This document shows, piece by piece, positions 35,561 to 46,560 of a DNA stretch of 64,000 nucleotides. The notes beneath the pieces are model-generated. The model did not search any database, was not told the DNA's origin, and saw only the letters and a program-made list of their open reading frames with translations. Numbering within the stretch: position 1 is the stretch's first letter; every line of letters begins with the position of its first letter. The DNA is from Nageia nagi (lineage: Eukaryota; Pinophyta): positions 60,016,001 to 60,080,000 of the forward strand of contig JBITNC010000001.1 of assembly GCA_050084985.1 (NCBI GenBank), in the 5' to 3' direction. The translations under genes were made by a program, and so were the position numbers.

Positions 35561-36208
35561 AAAGTGGCTCTTTTTTTCCCTACCTTTGTAAAGTGTATAT
35601 GGGTGGAAAATACTCCCTAGGTACATAACATTATAACTTGAGCTCTTTTTGACATCACAATTAGTGTATATTAGTAGCTAGGTTATTTTTGGTATCTTTT
35701 TGCTTTCCTATTTTGTGTATTCACTAGTCTAGTGCTTTTTCTTCTTTATATCTATCTTTTCTTTCTATGTTCATAATCTAGGGATCCAACTCCTCTTTAT
35801 GCATAGTGCCAATGCCTTGTTATCTCTATGTCAAGGCACTAGTTCCATGAGTTTCTTAGGAAAAATTATTTAAAATCAACTTTTTATCATTCTAAACTAT
35901 GTTCCCTAGCCTCTAGGTGGATCATAGGTGTTGTGTCATGATATCTATGCTCACATACACCCTCTTAACCTTTATTGATTTCTCCAAGGTAATTTGGTTC
36001 CTTCAGGGGTTGTATCAATTCAATTTGTGTGTTTATCTTATGATCATTATTAGTTGTACATAACATAATATGTGCATGCTTAGCATGTTTTACTATTAAT
36101 GAGTCAATTTTTAGATTTCATTGTGCCTATGTGTGAGTCCAATATCAACCATTAAAAAATAACATAAAGATAAAAAAAAACATAGAATATTGAGTTTTCC
36201 AAATGGGT

Positions 36209-36209
<1 letters not shown>
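35561..36209. other. No gene seen between gag and PMD gene
   Basis: AT-rich sequence in the place where pol would be in an autonomous element. No motif found on either strand. Confidence 0.5.
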
Positions 36210-36243
<34 letters not shown>

Positions 36244-36252
36244 TATATATAT
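36210..36252. repeat. (TA)n microsatellite
   Basis: A TA run of about 43 bases with one interruption, just after the 3' end of the antisense PMD gene. Confidence 0.95.
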
Positions 36253-36279
36253 CAAACTTTAAAATTAGGTACAAAATAG

Positions 36280-38420
36280 GTATACATAGGCCTTATCCCT
36301 ACATCATCCACTACTATGGGTGGGCATTAGCACCACTACTAGATGTCTCACTCCTAGAGTGTACCCTCCTACAACTACAACTAGATATAGATATAGAGAC
36401 TCCACCTAAGATATCACTCATTATGAGTCCATGAGACTCTAAAGTGTCTTGGCCCTTGTATTCTTGGCCCCCAAATTAGATATCTCTAGAGCTTATGCTA
36501 TAATCTAATCATGCTAAATTTGCATGAATTCCCACTTTTGATCTAGTGGGGGCATGATGAGCTTGTCCTAGAGACCCTTCACTATTTGAGATAGTGAAGC
36601 CACCTCTGCATCATATGTAGCCAATGTAGACATCACCATAGTCATCTCCACCTAAAATGGTCAAAGACATGTCACCTTAGCCTCCATTGGCTTCAATTTA
36701 GCTAGCTCAACCTCCATAGCTAATACCTATGCATATAACACCCCTTTCATATCATACATAATACTAGTTAGTCTCTCATTAGCTACATTTAAAATTTTGA
36801 AAATCATGAAGTACTATGAGAAGAATCTTTCTTACTTGAAGCAAAGGTAACTACTATTACCACCTCTAATCCCCTTACTAGTGGAGTCCCATTATGGATG
36901 GGATTATGTACATTCATTTGATAATCCTCCTCTAATGGTAGGCTCATTGCATCATCACTCCCACTATTTGACTTGTTTAGGCCCAAAGAGCCTAGATGCA
37001 TAACCATCCACCATGCTACATAACTGGGGGCAACTTTGAGAGTCATGGCTACCTCCATAGCAACATCCTCTACTAGTGGATCTAGCCATCCTATCATCCA
37101 CATTGGCATATCTTGAGCATCATTAAAAACATCTCTCTCCATTGTGTACTAATAATACACTAGGGACACTATTGGATTTAACTATTGTATCTTGAATTGT
37201 CTTAACACCCACTTTGGATGATATGAATCCATTATCTTCCACCTAGTCTATAAGAAGTGGGTTTATCTCACCCACACCAAATGATGAGCATAACCATGCC
37301 ACACATAATCATAGTAGCACACCCATATGATGTTTGCCTCCTAAGGCCATTGATGTCTCTCCTCCTTGCCTCCATGGATTGAGGAGGCCCATATCTACCT
37401 AATGGGTTGGTCCAGCATGCTAGGGCCACATATGTTGGGTCATCTCTCACCCTCTATAGTCCCATTAGCCTAATAATTAAGATGTGCTCATAGGCCTAGA
37501 ACTATAGGAGACCAACATGAGCAATCATCATGTTGACCTTATCAACATTGATGAATGAATACAAATTCCTTAAAGCTATGCAATACTACTAGACCCCATG
37601 CAAATTATCACCCTTAAGTGCATATCTCTTGTACTATCCATATCAGTATGAGAGGAAATGCTAAATAGATTTTATCAAGACACAGATAGGTTGTAATAAT
37701 AGCCACCACATGTAGCCTTAGATGTCTCCCTACTCTATAAAACCTATAACCCTTACAAGTCACACTGATTGATGATCCCAATCATGGTCATCTGATCTAA
37801 TCAACCATAAATATTTGGCCCCATAAGTGTTATCATCCCCCATCTCATGCTGATATATTAAGCCATCCCTAATGGGTATACCTTAGATCTAGTACACATC
37901 CTCTAGAGTTACTATCATTTCATTAGTGGGAAGGTGAAATGAGTAGCAATCCTTATCCCATATCTTAGCTATGTAGTGAGAAGAGGTGTATCCACTTGTA
38001 CTATCCCCATGTACATAAGCTCTCCTAACCTATATTGATCTAAAATATCATCTGATTGTGGGGTCCATGGGAAGGCTTGGGCTAAATCTAAAGTTGTAGT
38101 TCTCATAGGCCCACCTTAGATTAACCCCTTATGATCCTACAAGGTAATTCTTGGGTATGTTTGTCTCTCCTCTCCACTCATGGATAATCAAAATATAATA
38201 TTTCATGTTTGAATCTACTTACTACATGCTCTACTGGTAGACTACATAGATACTTCACTAGATGACTTATCCTCCGTATAATTGGTCATCAAATACTCCT
38301 TTAATTTATGGTAGCCATACTTCCATAATATTTAATCCTCTATGGATGTTCTCCCACTTGATGTGCTAAAATTAGAGATGGAATAGATGCTCCAATAGTG
38401 CAATGTTGCTAGCTAGGTGG
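36280..38420 (-). pseudogene. Plant mobile domain (PMD) protein, antisense gene of second element
   Basis: The minus strand reads a clear PMD block at about 37,800-37,985: Y-S-F-H-L-P-T-N-E-M-I-V-T-L-E-D-V, then G-I-P-I-R-D-G, then a region with H-E-M-G-D-D-N-T-Y-G. The family pattern is FHLP-GEMTVTLEDV---GLPI-G. Further parts follow at 37,268-37,450 (basic, M-E-A-R-R-R-D-I-N-G-L-R-R) and 36,804-37,142 (acidic linker). About 36,540-36,790 is a probable coiled coil (E-R-L-T-S-I-M-Y-D-M-K, A-M-E-V-E-L-A-K-L-K). A Ser/Arg-rich tail lies near 36,350. This is the same order as in the level-2 PMD gene. Frames shift and TAG/TAA stops occur. The start is not fixed; an open stretch reaches about 38,420. 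Confidence 0.8.
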
Positions 38421-39879
38421 CAAACTCAACTGGGTCAGCAAGGAAGTCAATGCCTACTTGTTAAAGCTTTAAATGGCAAGGGTGTCAAAGTTAAAATGAC
38501 CTATTTTTACAAATATTTTAATTTTATAGGTTGAATTTGGGGCTTAATTAGGGCATCACATCTTTTTTCCATATAGTTCCTGAATTCTTATGTGGAGGTC
38601 TTATTGGTCTTGTAAAAATTTTAAATCCCTCCTATCCTTTTTCGAATAAGAAAAATTACCATTTCCATAACATCAATGGTGTCCTCTTCTTAGATTTGTA
38701 TGTTCTATTGATGGAATTTGGGTCTAATTTATTCAAATGACACTCGCATGTCTCAAGTACATATCACTTCATTTGTATTTTTCATTAAAATTTATATTGG
38801 GTTTAGGACAACAGTGACATGCTAATTTGATGTTTAGAGGAGTTTCCAATGTGCTTAATTCATTTTCATAAATTTCTAATTTTTCACATGATAATGCACA
38901 CTTTTTTATGTTATAGAACTAAAGAAATCAAATTATGAATAATTGATCTTAGCCATTTGGTAGGGTAAAATTTTATCTTCAAAAAGGTTATTTCTGGGCA
39001 GCTGTAGGCCCATGATATTTGCAAGATTTGGTGATATATGAAGGTACTACTTAATTGGATGAATTTATTCACTTATTTCATTATGCCAATAATGTACTAA
39101 CATTAAGGCATTAATACATACCAATCCATGAGTTACTCAAATAATTTAAAACCTTCCTATATTTATCCTTAATTGCACCTTTTCATCATGAGGATCAGTA
39201 CTAAAATTATGCTTCCATCATGAGGTATGAATATTTTATTTTTTTATTTTCATTTAATGTTATTAAGCATGTTAATTTTGCATTTAGAAAGGTTTATATT
39301 TGTTAATAGGAAATGATACATGCAAAGTGAATAAATTGGCATTTATTGGTTGGCCTATGTTTGGTATGGAGAAATATGTAGAATGATGGGGCATTATCTC
39401 CCCCTTTAAACCTCACTTTGCATTATACTCTACATTTCTCACAACTTTGAATAACTCTATTCTCCTCTAAGTGTTTTCAATTCATGACTATTAACTAGAT
39501 GATGACATGATGATATGGTGAATTTGGGCTCCATGCATGTGGCCAGATGGCTTCCTTAACCCCCTTTTTTAGCATTAGCTAGGGCCAATCTCATATTCAG
39601 CTATAAGTATGGTGAATCAATAGAATTTGGCTAATAGTAGTAAATATAATTTTATTTTATCTAAATTCAAGGAATTCTACAACATCAAAAACATGTAAGA
39701 CTATCCACATGGTTCCAACAACATACATTGACTTATTTTCAGGGCATCGATAGTGTACATCCTTCATGCAAAATTAAACTCAAGCTCCTAAACCTTTATA
39801 GTTTTAAATATCAAGAATTTCATCATTCCAACTCAACATATTATAATATATTATATTTATTTCATCCTTTATTTACATG
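38421..39879. other. Non-coding region upstream of PMD gene
   Basis: AT-rich sequence of about 1.45 kb with no protein match. By position it would hold the promoter of the antisense PMD gene. No definite motif. Confidence 0.45.
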
Positions 39880-40830
39880 GATAATGTCTTCAAATCATGG
39901 ACAATAAAATACATGATCACTGATGGCCAATGATATGGCTAGTGAGAGTTCACTCACTTAAAAGTAAATTGGTGATGTAGCCATGAGCAATTTATTGAAT
40001 TTATATCATCTCCAATGGATGATACATTTTGTTGTGCATCCACATGGTTTTTTGTTTGAAACCATATAAAGCATACTTTTTTTAGATAATGGACATCAAA
40101 ACACATGATCACTGATGGCCAACAATATGAATAGTGAGAGTTCACTCACTTAAAATATAAACCAATGATATAGCCCTGAGCAATTTGTTGATATTTGATC
40201 ATCTCCAATGGATGATAAATTTTTTTGTGTATCTATATGGTTTTTGATTTCAACCCATCTAAAGCATACTATCTTTAGATCTAGGACATAAAAAATGCAT
40301 GATCACTAATGGCCAATGATACAACTATTGAGAGTTCACTCACTTAGAAAGATAAACTAGTGATACAACTATGAGCAATTCTTTGACATTGGATCATCTC
40401 TAATGGATGATACATTTTATTGTGTATCCACATGGTTTTTTATTTGAACCCATATAAAGCATAATATCTTTGGATCATGGACATATAAATGTATAATCAC
40501 TAATGGCCAATGATACAGCTAATGAGAGTTCACTCACTTAAAAGATAAATTGGCAATACAATTATGAGCAATTTGTTGACATTGGATTATCTCAAATGGA
40601 TGATACATTTTTTTGTGTATCCATATGGTTTTTTCTTTGAACCCATCTAAAGCATACTATCTTCAAATCATAGACATATAAATGTATGATCTTTGATGGC
40701 CATTGATACAACCAGTAAGAGTTCACTCACTTAAAACATAAATTGATAATGTAGCTGTAAGCAAGATTTTGACATTGGAAATTCTCCAATGGATGAAATA
40801 ACTTACTATGCATCCATAATTACTTTATGA
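39880..40830. repeat. Tandem array, period about 193 bp, five copies
   Basis: The marker atgatcactgatggccaa recurs, with changes, at 39,913, 40,105, 40,299, 40,493 and 40,686, giving spacings of 192, 194, 194 and 193. Other shared segments are gtgagagttcactcactta, catctccaatggatgata and cccatctaaagcatact. The array lies between the PMD gene and the 3' LTR. Variable tandem repeats in this 3' region are known for Tat-lineage elements. Confidence 0.95.
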
Positions 40831-41351
40831 TTGATATTCATTGCAAGCATATAAATCCATCAAAAATAGAAGAAAATTATAGTAAATAATCATGGCACCA
40901 ACACCATGCTCATAGTATATTGGACTATTGGTGGCATATAGTTGATTATTATTTCCACTCATCCAAACCATCACCTCCCTATTTTGTGACATGAACATAA
41001 GTTCATTAGCTTCTTAAGTATCAAATAAAATAGAATGACCAAATTCATGATTTAAATAGTATAAGGGAGACAAATCATATCTTTCATCTCCAACCTTGGA
41101 TATCAATTTTTATAATCATCCAAATAGTATTCTTGAATGAAGCTTCTTCAACAACTTTTTCCTTGGCTACTCCACTCAAGGATATTTCCTACGGCACCAA
41201 ATTCAAAATGGGAGTAACACAATGTCCCTCAACATCAACCATTCATCTTTAGCAAAAGACAACATTAGCAAAAAGATAAAAAAAATTTCTTCTATATCTT
41301 GGCTACACTTCTTCTTTGGACATTTAATTTCATTTCTTCAATCACACATCC
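40831..41351. other. 3' untranslated stretch before the polypurine tract
   Basis: No gene. It links the tandem array to the polypurine tract. Confidence 0.5.
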
Positions 41352-41364
41352 AAAGAGGGGAAAA
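41352..41364 (+). promoter_or_regulatory. Polypurine tract of second PMD element
   Basis: aaagaggggaaaa directly before TGTAAATGCC of the 3' LTR. Confidence 0.85.
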
Positions 41365-42029
41365 TGTAAATGCCTCAAAATTTATGTATTTAATAAATCA
41401 TTTTAATCCCTTAACAATGTATTATTTAAAAAGGGATTTACAATGTATAAAAGAGGTGTAGGCCATATATTTGACCCTTATGGATTATACAAGGGGTAAA
41501 ATTCTATAATAGAAGCATCCCTATATAAAGGCATTAAAGACATACAAAGATAGGGGATGGTATTATCATCAAAAGGAAACTAGACAAGGGGTAGATTATA
41601 GAAGATCCAAGGCTTCTATCAATTGAAGATCAGATAGAGAATCAAGGAATTGGACATCATTCATAAAGCAAACCTTTGCAAGGTCCTCCTATCTATAACA
41701 AGTGAATCTCTTATCTTAAATATTATCATAGTTTCATTATATTGATAAATCATTTGTATGTTTATCATTTCATATTTTGTTGCATCTTTAATTTGATCAT
41801 TAACATGACATCAATGGTGTACTATTACCAGGGCATCAATACTATACTAGTTTGTATGATATTGCTTGTGCATTTGCTGGATTACTTGAATATACATGTT
41901 AATGGAATGAACATGTATTCCAAATCATTTGTTGTCATATTCCTACTTTATGTCAACTAATTAATAGAGCAAATAGTGCATGTGTTAATTCCCTAAATAA
42001 TTACACATTTGTATTATTTAGGGTCTACA
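41365..42029 (+). repeat. 3' LTR of second PMD element
   Basis: 665 bp, begins TGTAAATGCCTCAAAA and ends TCTACA, followed by the TSD tcatc. Confidence 0.93.
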
Positions 42030-42034
42030 TCATC

Positions 42035-42430
42035 CATGAATCTCTTACTAGCATGGATAAGTATTTTATCCTAACTTGTTATTATTAAATCCATATTCTA
42101 CCTACTTATATGACATATGTGTTATAAGAAACACCGTTATTTACAACTTGATACTAGTTCAATTTTCTGAAATAAATTGCATCTTGGTGCCACAAATAAG
42201 GGTTACCAAAAAAAACACCATATATGTCAAGAGGAATTATGTCAACCACCACTTCATCAATGAAGTTATTTCTAATATTAAAGATCAAATTACAATATCT
42301 AGTTACTTGAATTTTTGTCTCATTGTTTAGCCAACCCAAAGGATATGGGTAAGGGTGAGATAAAGTCTCCATCCCTAGCTTGTTAACCCAACTCTCAATA
42401 ATAATTTGGATTGGGAAGATCAAAGATAGA
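42035..42430 (-). pseudogene. Second gypsy protease
   Basis: 42,154-42,423 reads E-S-W-V-N-K-L-G-M, then P-Y-P-L-G-W-L, D-E-V-V-V-D-I-I-P-L-D and F-G-N-P-Y-L-W. This is the post-catalytic half of the protease of chromodomain gypsy elements (family: HP-PY-LGW, D-V-CDV-PLD-C, LG-PW). It is split from the RT by the inserted element. Confidence 0.8.
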
Positions 42431-43646
42431 GTTTATCCATGAATTCTTCAATTGGATTTTCATATGAAAGAATTGTATTTTCTATTGTTCCTCACTAATT
42501 CCATATTACCTTTGCACACTAGTAGAAGTGATCTCATTATCAATATTAGAACTACCATTTTTATCTCACCTTTTATTTTCATAGCAACCTTCTTGCTCTT
42601 TATCTTTACCTTTGTAGATGCCAATGCTTGTTCCTTCTTCTTTAGATAAAGTTACCAATAATTGTCAGCAACATGTCCATGTTTATCATAATGATAATAA
42701 TGCTTACCATATTTTGTGGTAGCATTAGTCTTCTCCTCTTATTTTTATTTTCCATTTCCCTTTTCTTGGGCTTTACCTTTCTCTTTTGACCACTAGAGCT
42801 AGCACCTTTGGAGTTCTCAAATCAACATTTTTATTTCCCATATTCCTCAAGATAATGTGCTTACACAAAAACTTTATAAAGGTCATTAAGATAAAATAAT
42901 ATAATTAATTTTTACAAATAATAATGCAAACCTCTATTATACTTCATCAATATACTCAAATCTTTAAGAGAAATATCCAACACAATGGCTTGTCTTCTAA
43001 ACTCTATAGTGTATTCTTGGATAATTCAGCCTCTTTGCTATCCCAAGAATTATCATTTTATTAATTTCTTCTTATGATGTCCTAAGGGATAGAACTGCTT
43101 CTTTAACAAATCCTTGAATTCTACCCAAGGTAAAATATATGGCTAATTTTCATGTCTCAATAAGTCCAACTTATGTAATCATTCTCCATCACATCAAAGC
43201 ATATCCACCTAATTTCAATTCAATTAATGTTATTTTTACAAAATAACCAACAACACCTTGCAATTGGAAGTATATTTCTAATTTCTTCAACCAATTATTC
43301 AACTTTTTTACACCCACCTCTCCTCCAAAAGTTGGAATCTCCACTTTGGTCTCAATCTTGAAAGGAAAAGGATTAAAAAATGATGGAGTTGAAGATTGGC
43401 TACTTTTAGGTGCTCTTCTAGTTTGATGTGTCTCAATTTGGGATTATGTTACCATCGTTTCAATGAGTATTGACATGTTAGTATCCAATGCAATAAATAT
43501 CCTTTAAAATTTACATTATATTGGAAAAGTATTAGGCTACTCTTTTTCATGAAGATTATCCATTGGATCTACTCTCCTTCTTCTTCCAATCTCAAGATCA
43601 ATAAGAATTCGAATTTGAATTGTGTCTTACCCTCCCTCGTATCCAT
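42431..43646 (-). pseudogene. Second gypsy gag with Cys-to-Tyr knuckle
   Basis: The probable start is ATG 43,646 (M-D-T-R-E-G-K-T-Q-F). The gag core near 43,150-43,370 reads E-I-P-T-F-G-G-E, then W-L-K-K-L-E-I-Y-F. The knuckle at about 42,670-42,720 reads Y-Y-H-Y-D-K-H-G-H-V-A-D-N-Y-W. The pattern of CX2CX4HX4C is kept, but every Cys is Tyr. Confidence 0.72.
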
Positions 43647-44262
43647 AATCTCAAATTTATCACCTAGCTTTGATACCACATATTTGTAATTTCCTAAGCT
43701 AAGATATTCCAAGGAAATCATAAACTACATATTTATTAATTTAGTATGAAATCAATACTAAAAATATGTGCATCTACCATTCATTAATAATGCAAGTTCA
43801 TTCATTCAACCTTAATTTTAAAAAAATAAGAATAAAAAAACTCAAGCATCCATATAGTTAAAACAATATTTAAAAGGTTCCTCTCATTGTGAGAGTACAT
43901 CCACTATAACACCCACCATCAAATAAATCAATTTCGATTTGAATTGTGTCTTACCCTCCCTTGTATCCATAATCTCAAATTTATCACCTAGCTTTGATAC
44001 CACATGATTTGTAATTTCCTAAGCTAAGATCTTCCAAGGAAATCATAAACTACATATTTATTAATTGAGTATGAAATAAATATTAAAAATATGTGCTTAT
44101 ACCATTCATTAATAATGCAATTTCATTCATTCAACCTTAATTTTGAAAAAATAAGAATAAAAAAACTCAAGCATCCACATAGTTAAAACAATATTTAAGA
44201 GGTTTCTCTCATTGTGAGAGTACATCCACTATAACACCCACCATCAAATCAATCGATTACTA
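43613..44262. repeat. Tandem duplication, about 325 bp, carrying gag start, primer-binding site and LTR start
   Basis: gaattgtgtcttaccctccc occurs at 43,617 and 43,941. ccactataacacccaccatc occurs at 43,901 and 44,226. The two copies are nearly identical and directly adjacent. Each holds the gag start, a primer-binding site and about 250 bp of LTR. Confidence 0.92.
43667..43678 (-). promoter_or_regulatory. Primer-binding site of second gypsy (first copy)
   Basis: The minus strand reads tggtatcaaagc, two transitions or fewer from the initiator Met tRNA complement. A second copy at 43,991-44,002 lies in the tandem duplication. Confidence 0.8.
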
Positions 44263-45120
44263 TGTATAATTTTACAAGGATGAATTCCTTTATGGTGTTC
44301 TCAACATAGGAATAAATTGATCAAAATATAAAAATAACTACAACCCTTAATGAACGAATGATATAAATTATGATTCATGCTTCATCATCCCCAATAACAG
44401 CTTCATAAACTCCCTTTTAACCCATAAAACCATTTTAAGTTCCAATTCCAATTGAATCAACTATCATTTTCACATGTGGTAAGTTTTATAATATTTGGGA
44501 GTGAAGATCAATGATCGTTGGGTTATTTCTAAAAAGCTAGGCCAATACCTAGTTAGTTGTGCCTTGACTTGCAAAACCAAGTCATTTTAAGAAGATCAAT
44601 AGTCATCATTCCATATATAAGAAAATTAATTATCATCATACCATTTTTAAGTAATATATATTATGATTTCCTAATTTGTGTTATTCACATTATTATTGTA
44701 CCATGAATAAGTGACATTAACAACACTTATTTTACACTATAGCAGCCTCAACACTGATCATCATACTAGGAAGTTACGATGTTAGCATCACCTATGCCAT
44801 ACTTTAATGATGCCCTTCTATACCATGAGGCTGGTGATATTAGTAAAAGATATGTTGCACTCTTGTGAAGCTTGTAATACTTATTATTGCACTATAGGGA
44901 TGATGATATCAACAAAAGGAATACCACACTATGATGAAGCCTCAACACTTGACACCATACCATGAAGCACATGAAAATTAGCATAAGAGGTATTTCTTAG
45001 TAGAGATGCATTTACCAAACCATGATAAAAAATGATGTCAGCAAAAGAGTCATATATCACAATAAAGAGAAAAACAATTATACAACTCATGATAATTTTC
45101 TATATGTGTTAAATAACTCT
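44263..45120. other. LTR-like sequence with degenerate short repeats
   Basis: No gene. From about 44,700 to 45,070 short blocks recur: accatgagg-tggtgatatta, ctatagggatgatgatatc, accatgaagc, accatgataaaaaatgatgtc, and cctcaacact twice. They suggest an old array with a period of 60-80 bp. Ownership is not clear. Confidence 0.5.
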
Positions 45121-45795
45121 TGACATTATGGGAAAGCACAAAAGGAGTATATTTTTTTGGTTGAGTTTACTTATGATAATGGATATAATTCTTCTTTTGG
45201 GATGGACCAATTTGAGGCTTCTAAGGATAACAATTCTGAATTCCTCTTTCTTGGAATAATCTAAACATACCATGTGGTTATTGGACTCATCTTATTTTTG
45301 GAAAGGGAAAATCACCTCAAGTTGATTTGACATAGGCTTAAGAAGGAAACTAATAGATAAAAGATCTATGTTTATTTGACAAGAACTCCATGAGTATTCA
45401 TAGAGGGAGAAAAGGTATTTACGAGAATAAGGCCTAATATGTGTTCCTTTAAGAATTCCAAGCTTGATGGGTTTGCCACCTAATTTATCAAAATGGATGA
45501 TATTTTTCATGTTTATTTTCTTAAGAAATATATTACTAATCCTATTCATGTATTAAATTTAAAAAAATCATAAATGGTTGATCCTTTTGCAATTGAATTA
45601 TTTCCCATCATAATTTTGTACCATTGGATCATGGTCTTGAGGAATAAGGAATTTGACCAATGCAATGTCTAGTGAGACCAATATTTAGAAAAAATGCTAC
45701 ATGGGAGAGCACTTATATGATGAAAGAATATTGAATATCAAGAAATGAAGTATGTTTTTTATTATTGAAAACTATGTCAAGCTTTTGAAACACTA
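45121..45795 (+). pseudogene. Gypsy integrase C-terminus and chromodomain (plus-strand fragment)
   Basis: From 45,160 it reads F-T-Y-D-N-G-Y-N-S-S-F-G-M. After a gap come F-I-E-G-E-K-V-F, K-L-D-G-F-A-T, M-D-D-I-F-H-V-Y-F-L-K-K-Y-I and then V-L-R-N-K-E-F-D-Q. This is the end of a chromodomain-clade integrase (family: F-VGE-V-L---P, KL-PRF-GPF, FHVS-LKKY, VLRNK). No RT or protease of this plus-strand copy is seen. The protein-coding body to the left is missing or was replaced. Confidence 0.7.
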
Positions 45796-46560
45796 GGGTT
45801 GTAACAACCTAAATATGATTTCTATTTAATATAAATCATATTTTATGTAACAAAAAATATATATTGTAAAAATGGTGTAAATGTTAATAAAGTCATCATA
45901 AACTATGTAATTGGTGTGAATATCAAGAAAAGCACTACAAGCTATGTAAATCATGTAGATCTCAAGAAGTATGCATATCTAAGACATTCAAATACAAAAG
46001 AATACTACAAGAAAAATATTCCCTATCAGTTAAGATTAGATATAATTCTCAAAATTATCTCAATATATCAACTCAATATTTATACATATTCTAAATAACA
46101 TTAATGGTGTCTTAACACCACCTATATTAGGATCTTCTATCTACTCTTTATATTAATGAAATATCATTTGAGTTTGTTGGTATTTATCCCCAGATGGATG
46201 ATATACATAGAGTAGGATAATTGTGACTACAAAATGCACATCATACCTCTTCTACCTTTGGAGATCCATATATTAATAAAAAATCACTTGAATATAAATA
46301 TCATTAGATCTATTAAGAAAATATATTATACAATTAAAATGTTATTTGTAATCTTCTCCAACTGTTTTCATATCACCATAATTTATATTAAGTTTGATAG
46401 TGAGTTATTTAATCATAATTCATTATTTGGTAAAATTTGTTTGGTGAATCTAATTGATCAAAAAAATTTATCCTCATGAAAACTTTTTGTATACATATGT
46501 AATTGATTCTATGATATTAGTAGTATTTAGTATTTGAAAATATGATGTGCATGTCATCTA
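45796..46560. other. No gene seen
   Basis: AT-rich, probably the 3' LTR or non-coding end of the fragment to the left, or the leader of the Tat-like gag to the right. No partner LTR found. Confidence 0.4.

Larger units (their letters stand above)
32824..42029 (+). mobile_element. Second gag plus antisense-PMD LTR element, no pol
   Basis: 9206 bp with LTRs 32,824-33,481 and 41,365-42,029, and TSD tcatc at 32,819-32,823 and 42,030-42,034. It is inserted between protease and RT of a minus-strand gypsy. Orientation is plus, since a polypurine tract precedes the right LTR. Internal order: gag (plus), PMD gene (minus), a non-coding stretch, a 193-bp tandem array, polypurine tract. No RT, RNase H or integrase is visible. 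Layout equals that of the level-2 element. Confidence 0.9.
29886..43680 (-). mobile_element. Second minus-strand chromodomain Ty3/gypsy, interrupted at 32,824-42,029
   Basis: Read leftward it has a primer-binding site (43,667-43,678), gag (42,430-43,646), protease (42,154-42,423), then the inserted PMD element, RT and RNase H (31,420-32,800), integrase and chromodomain (29,900-31,180), and polypurine tract (29,886-29,897). The order is Ty3/gypsy. Limits given are primer-binding site to polypurine tract; the LTRs outside are decayed or truncated. It is clearly a relative of the level-1 element but a separate copy. Confidence 0.85.

Noticed and set aside
39880-40830. CRISPR-like array
   Set aside because: Units of about 193 bp are contiguous and diverged, without short identical repeats and unique spacers. 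It is a plant tandem repeat within a retrotransposon.
41222-41461. Plus-strand frame of 79 codons at the LTR edge
   Set aside because: It crosses the polypurine tract and LTR border of the second PMD element, so it is not a gene.
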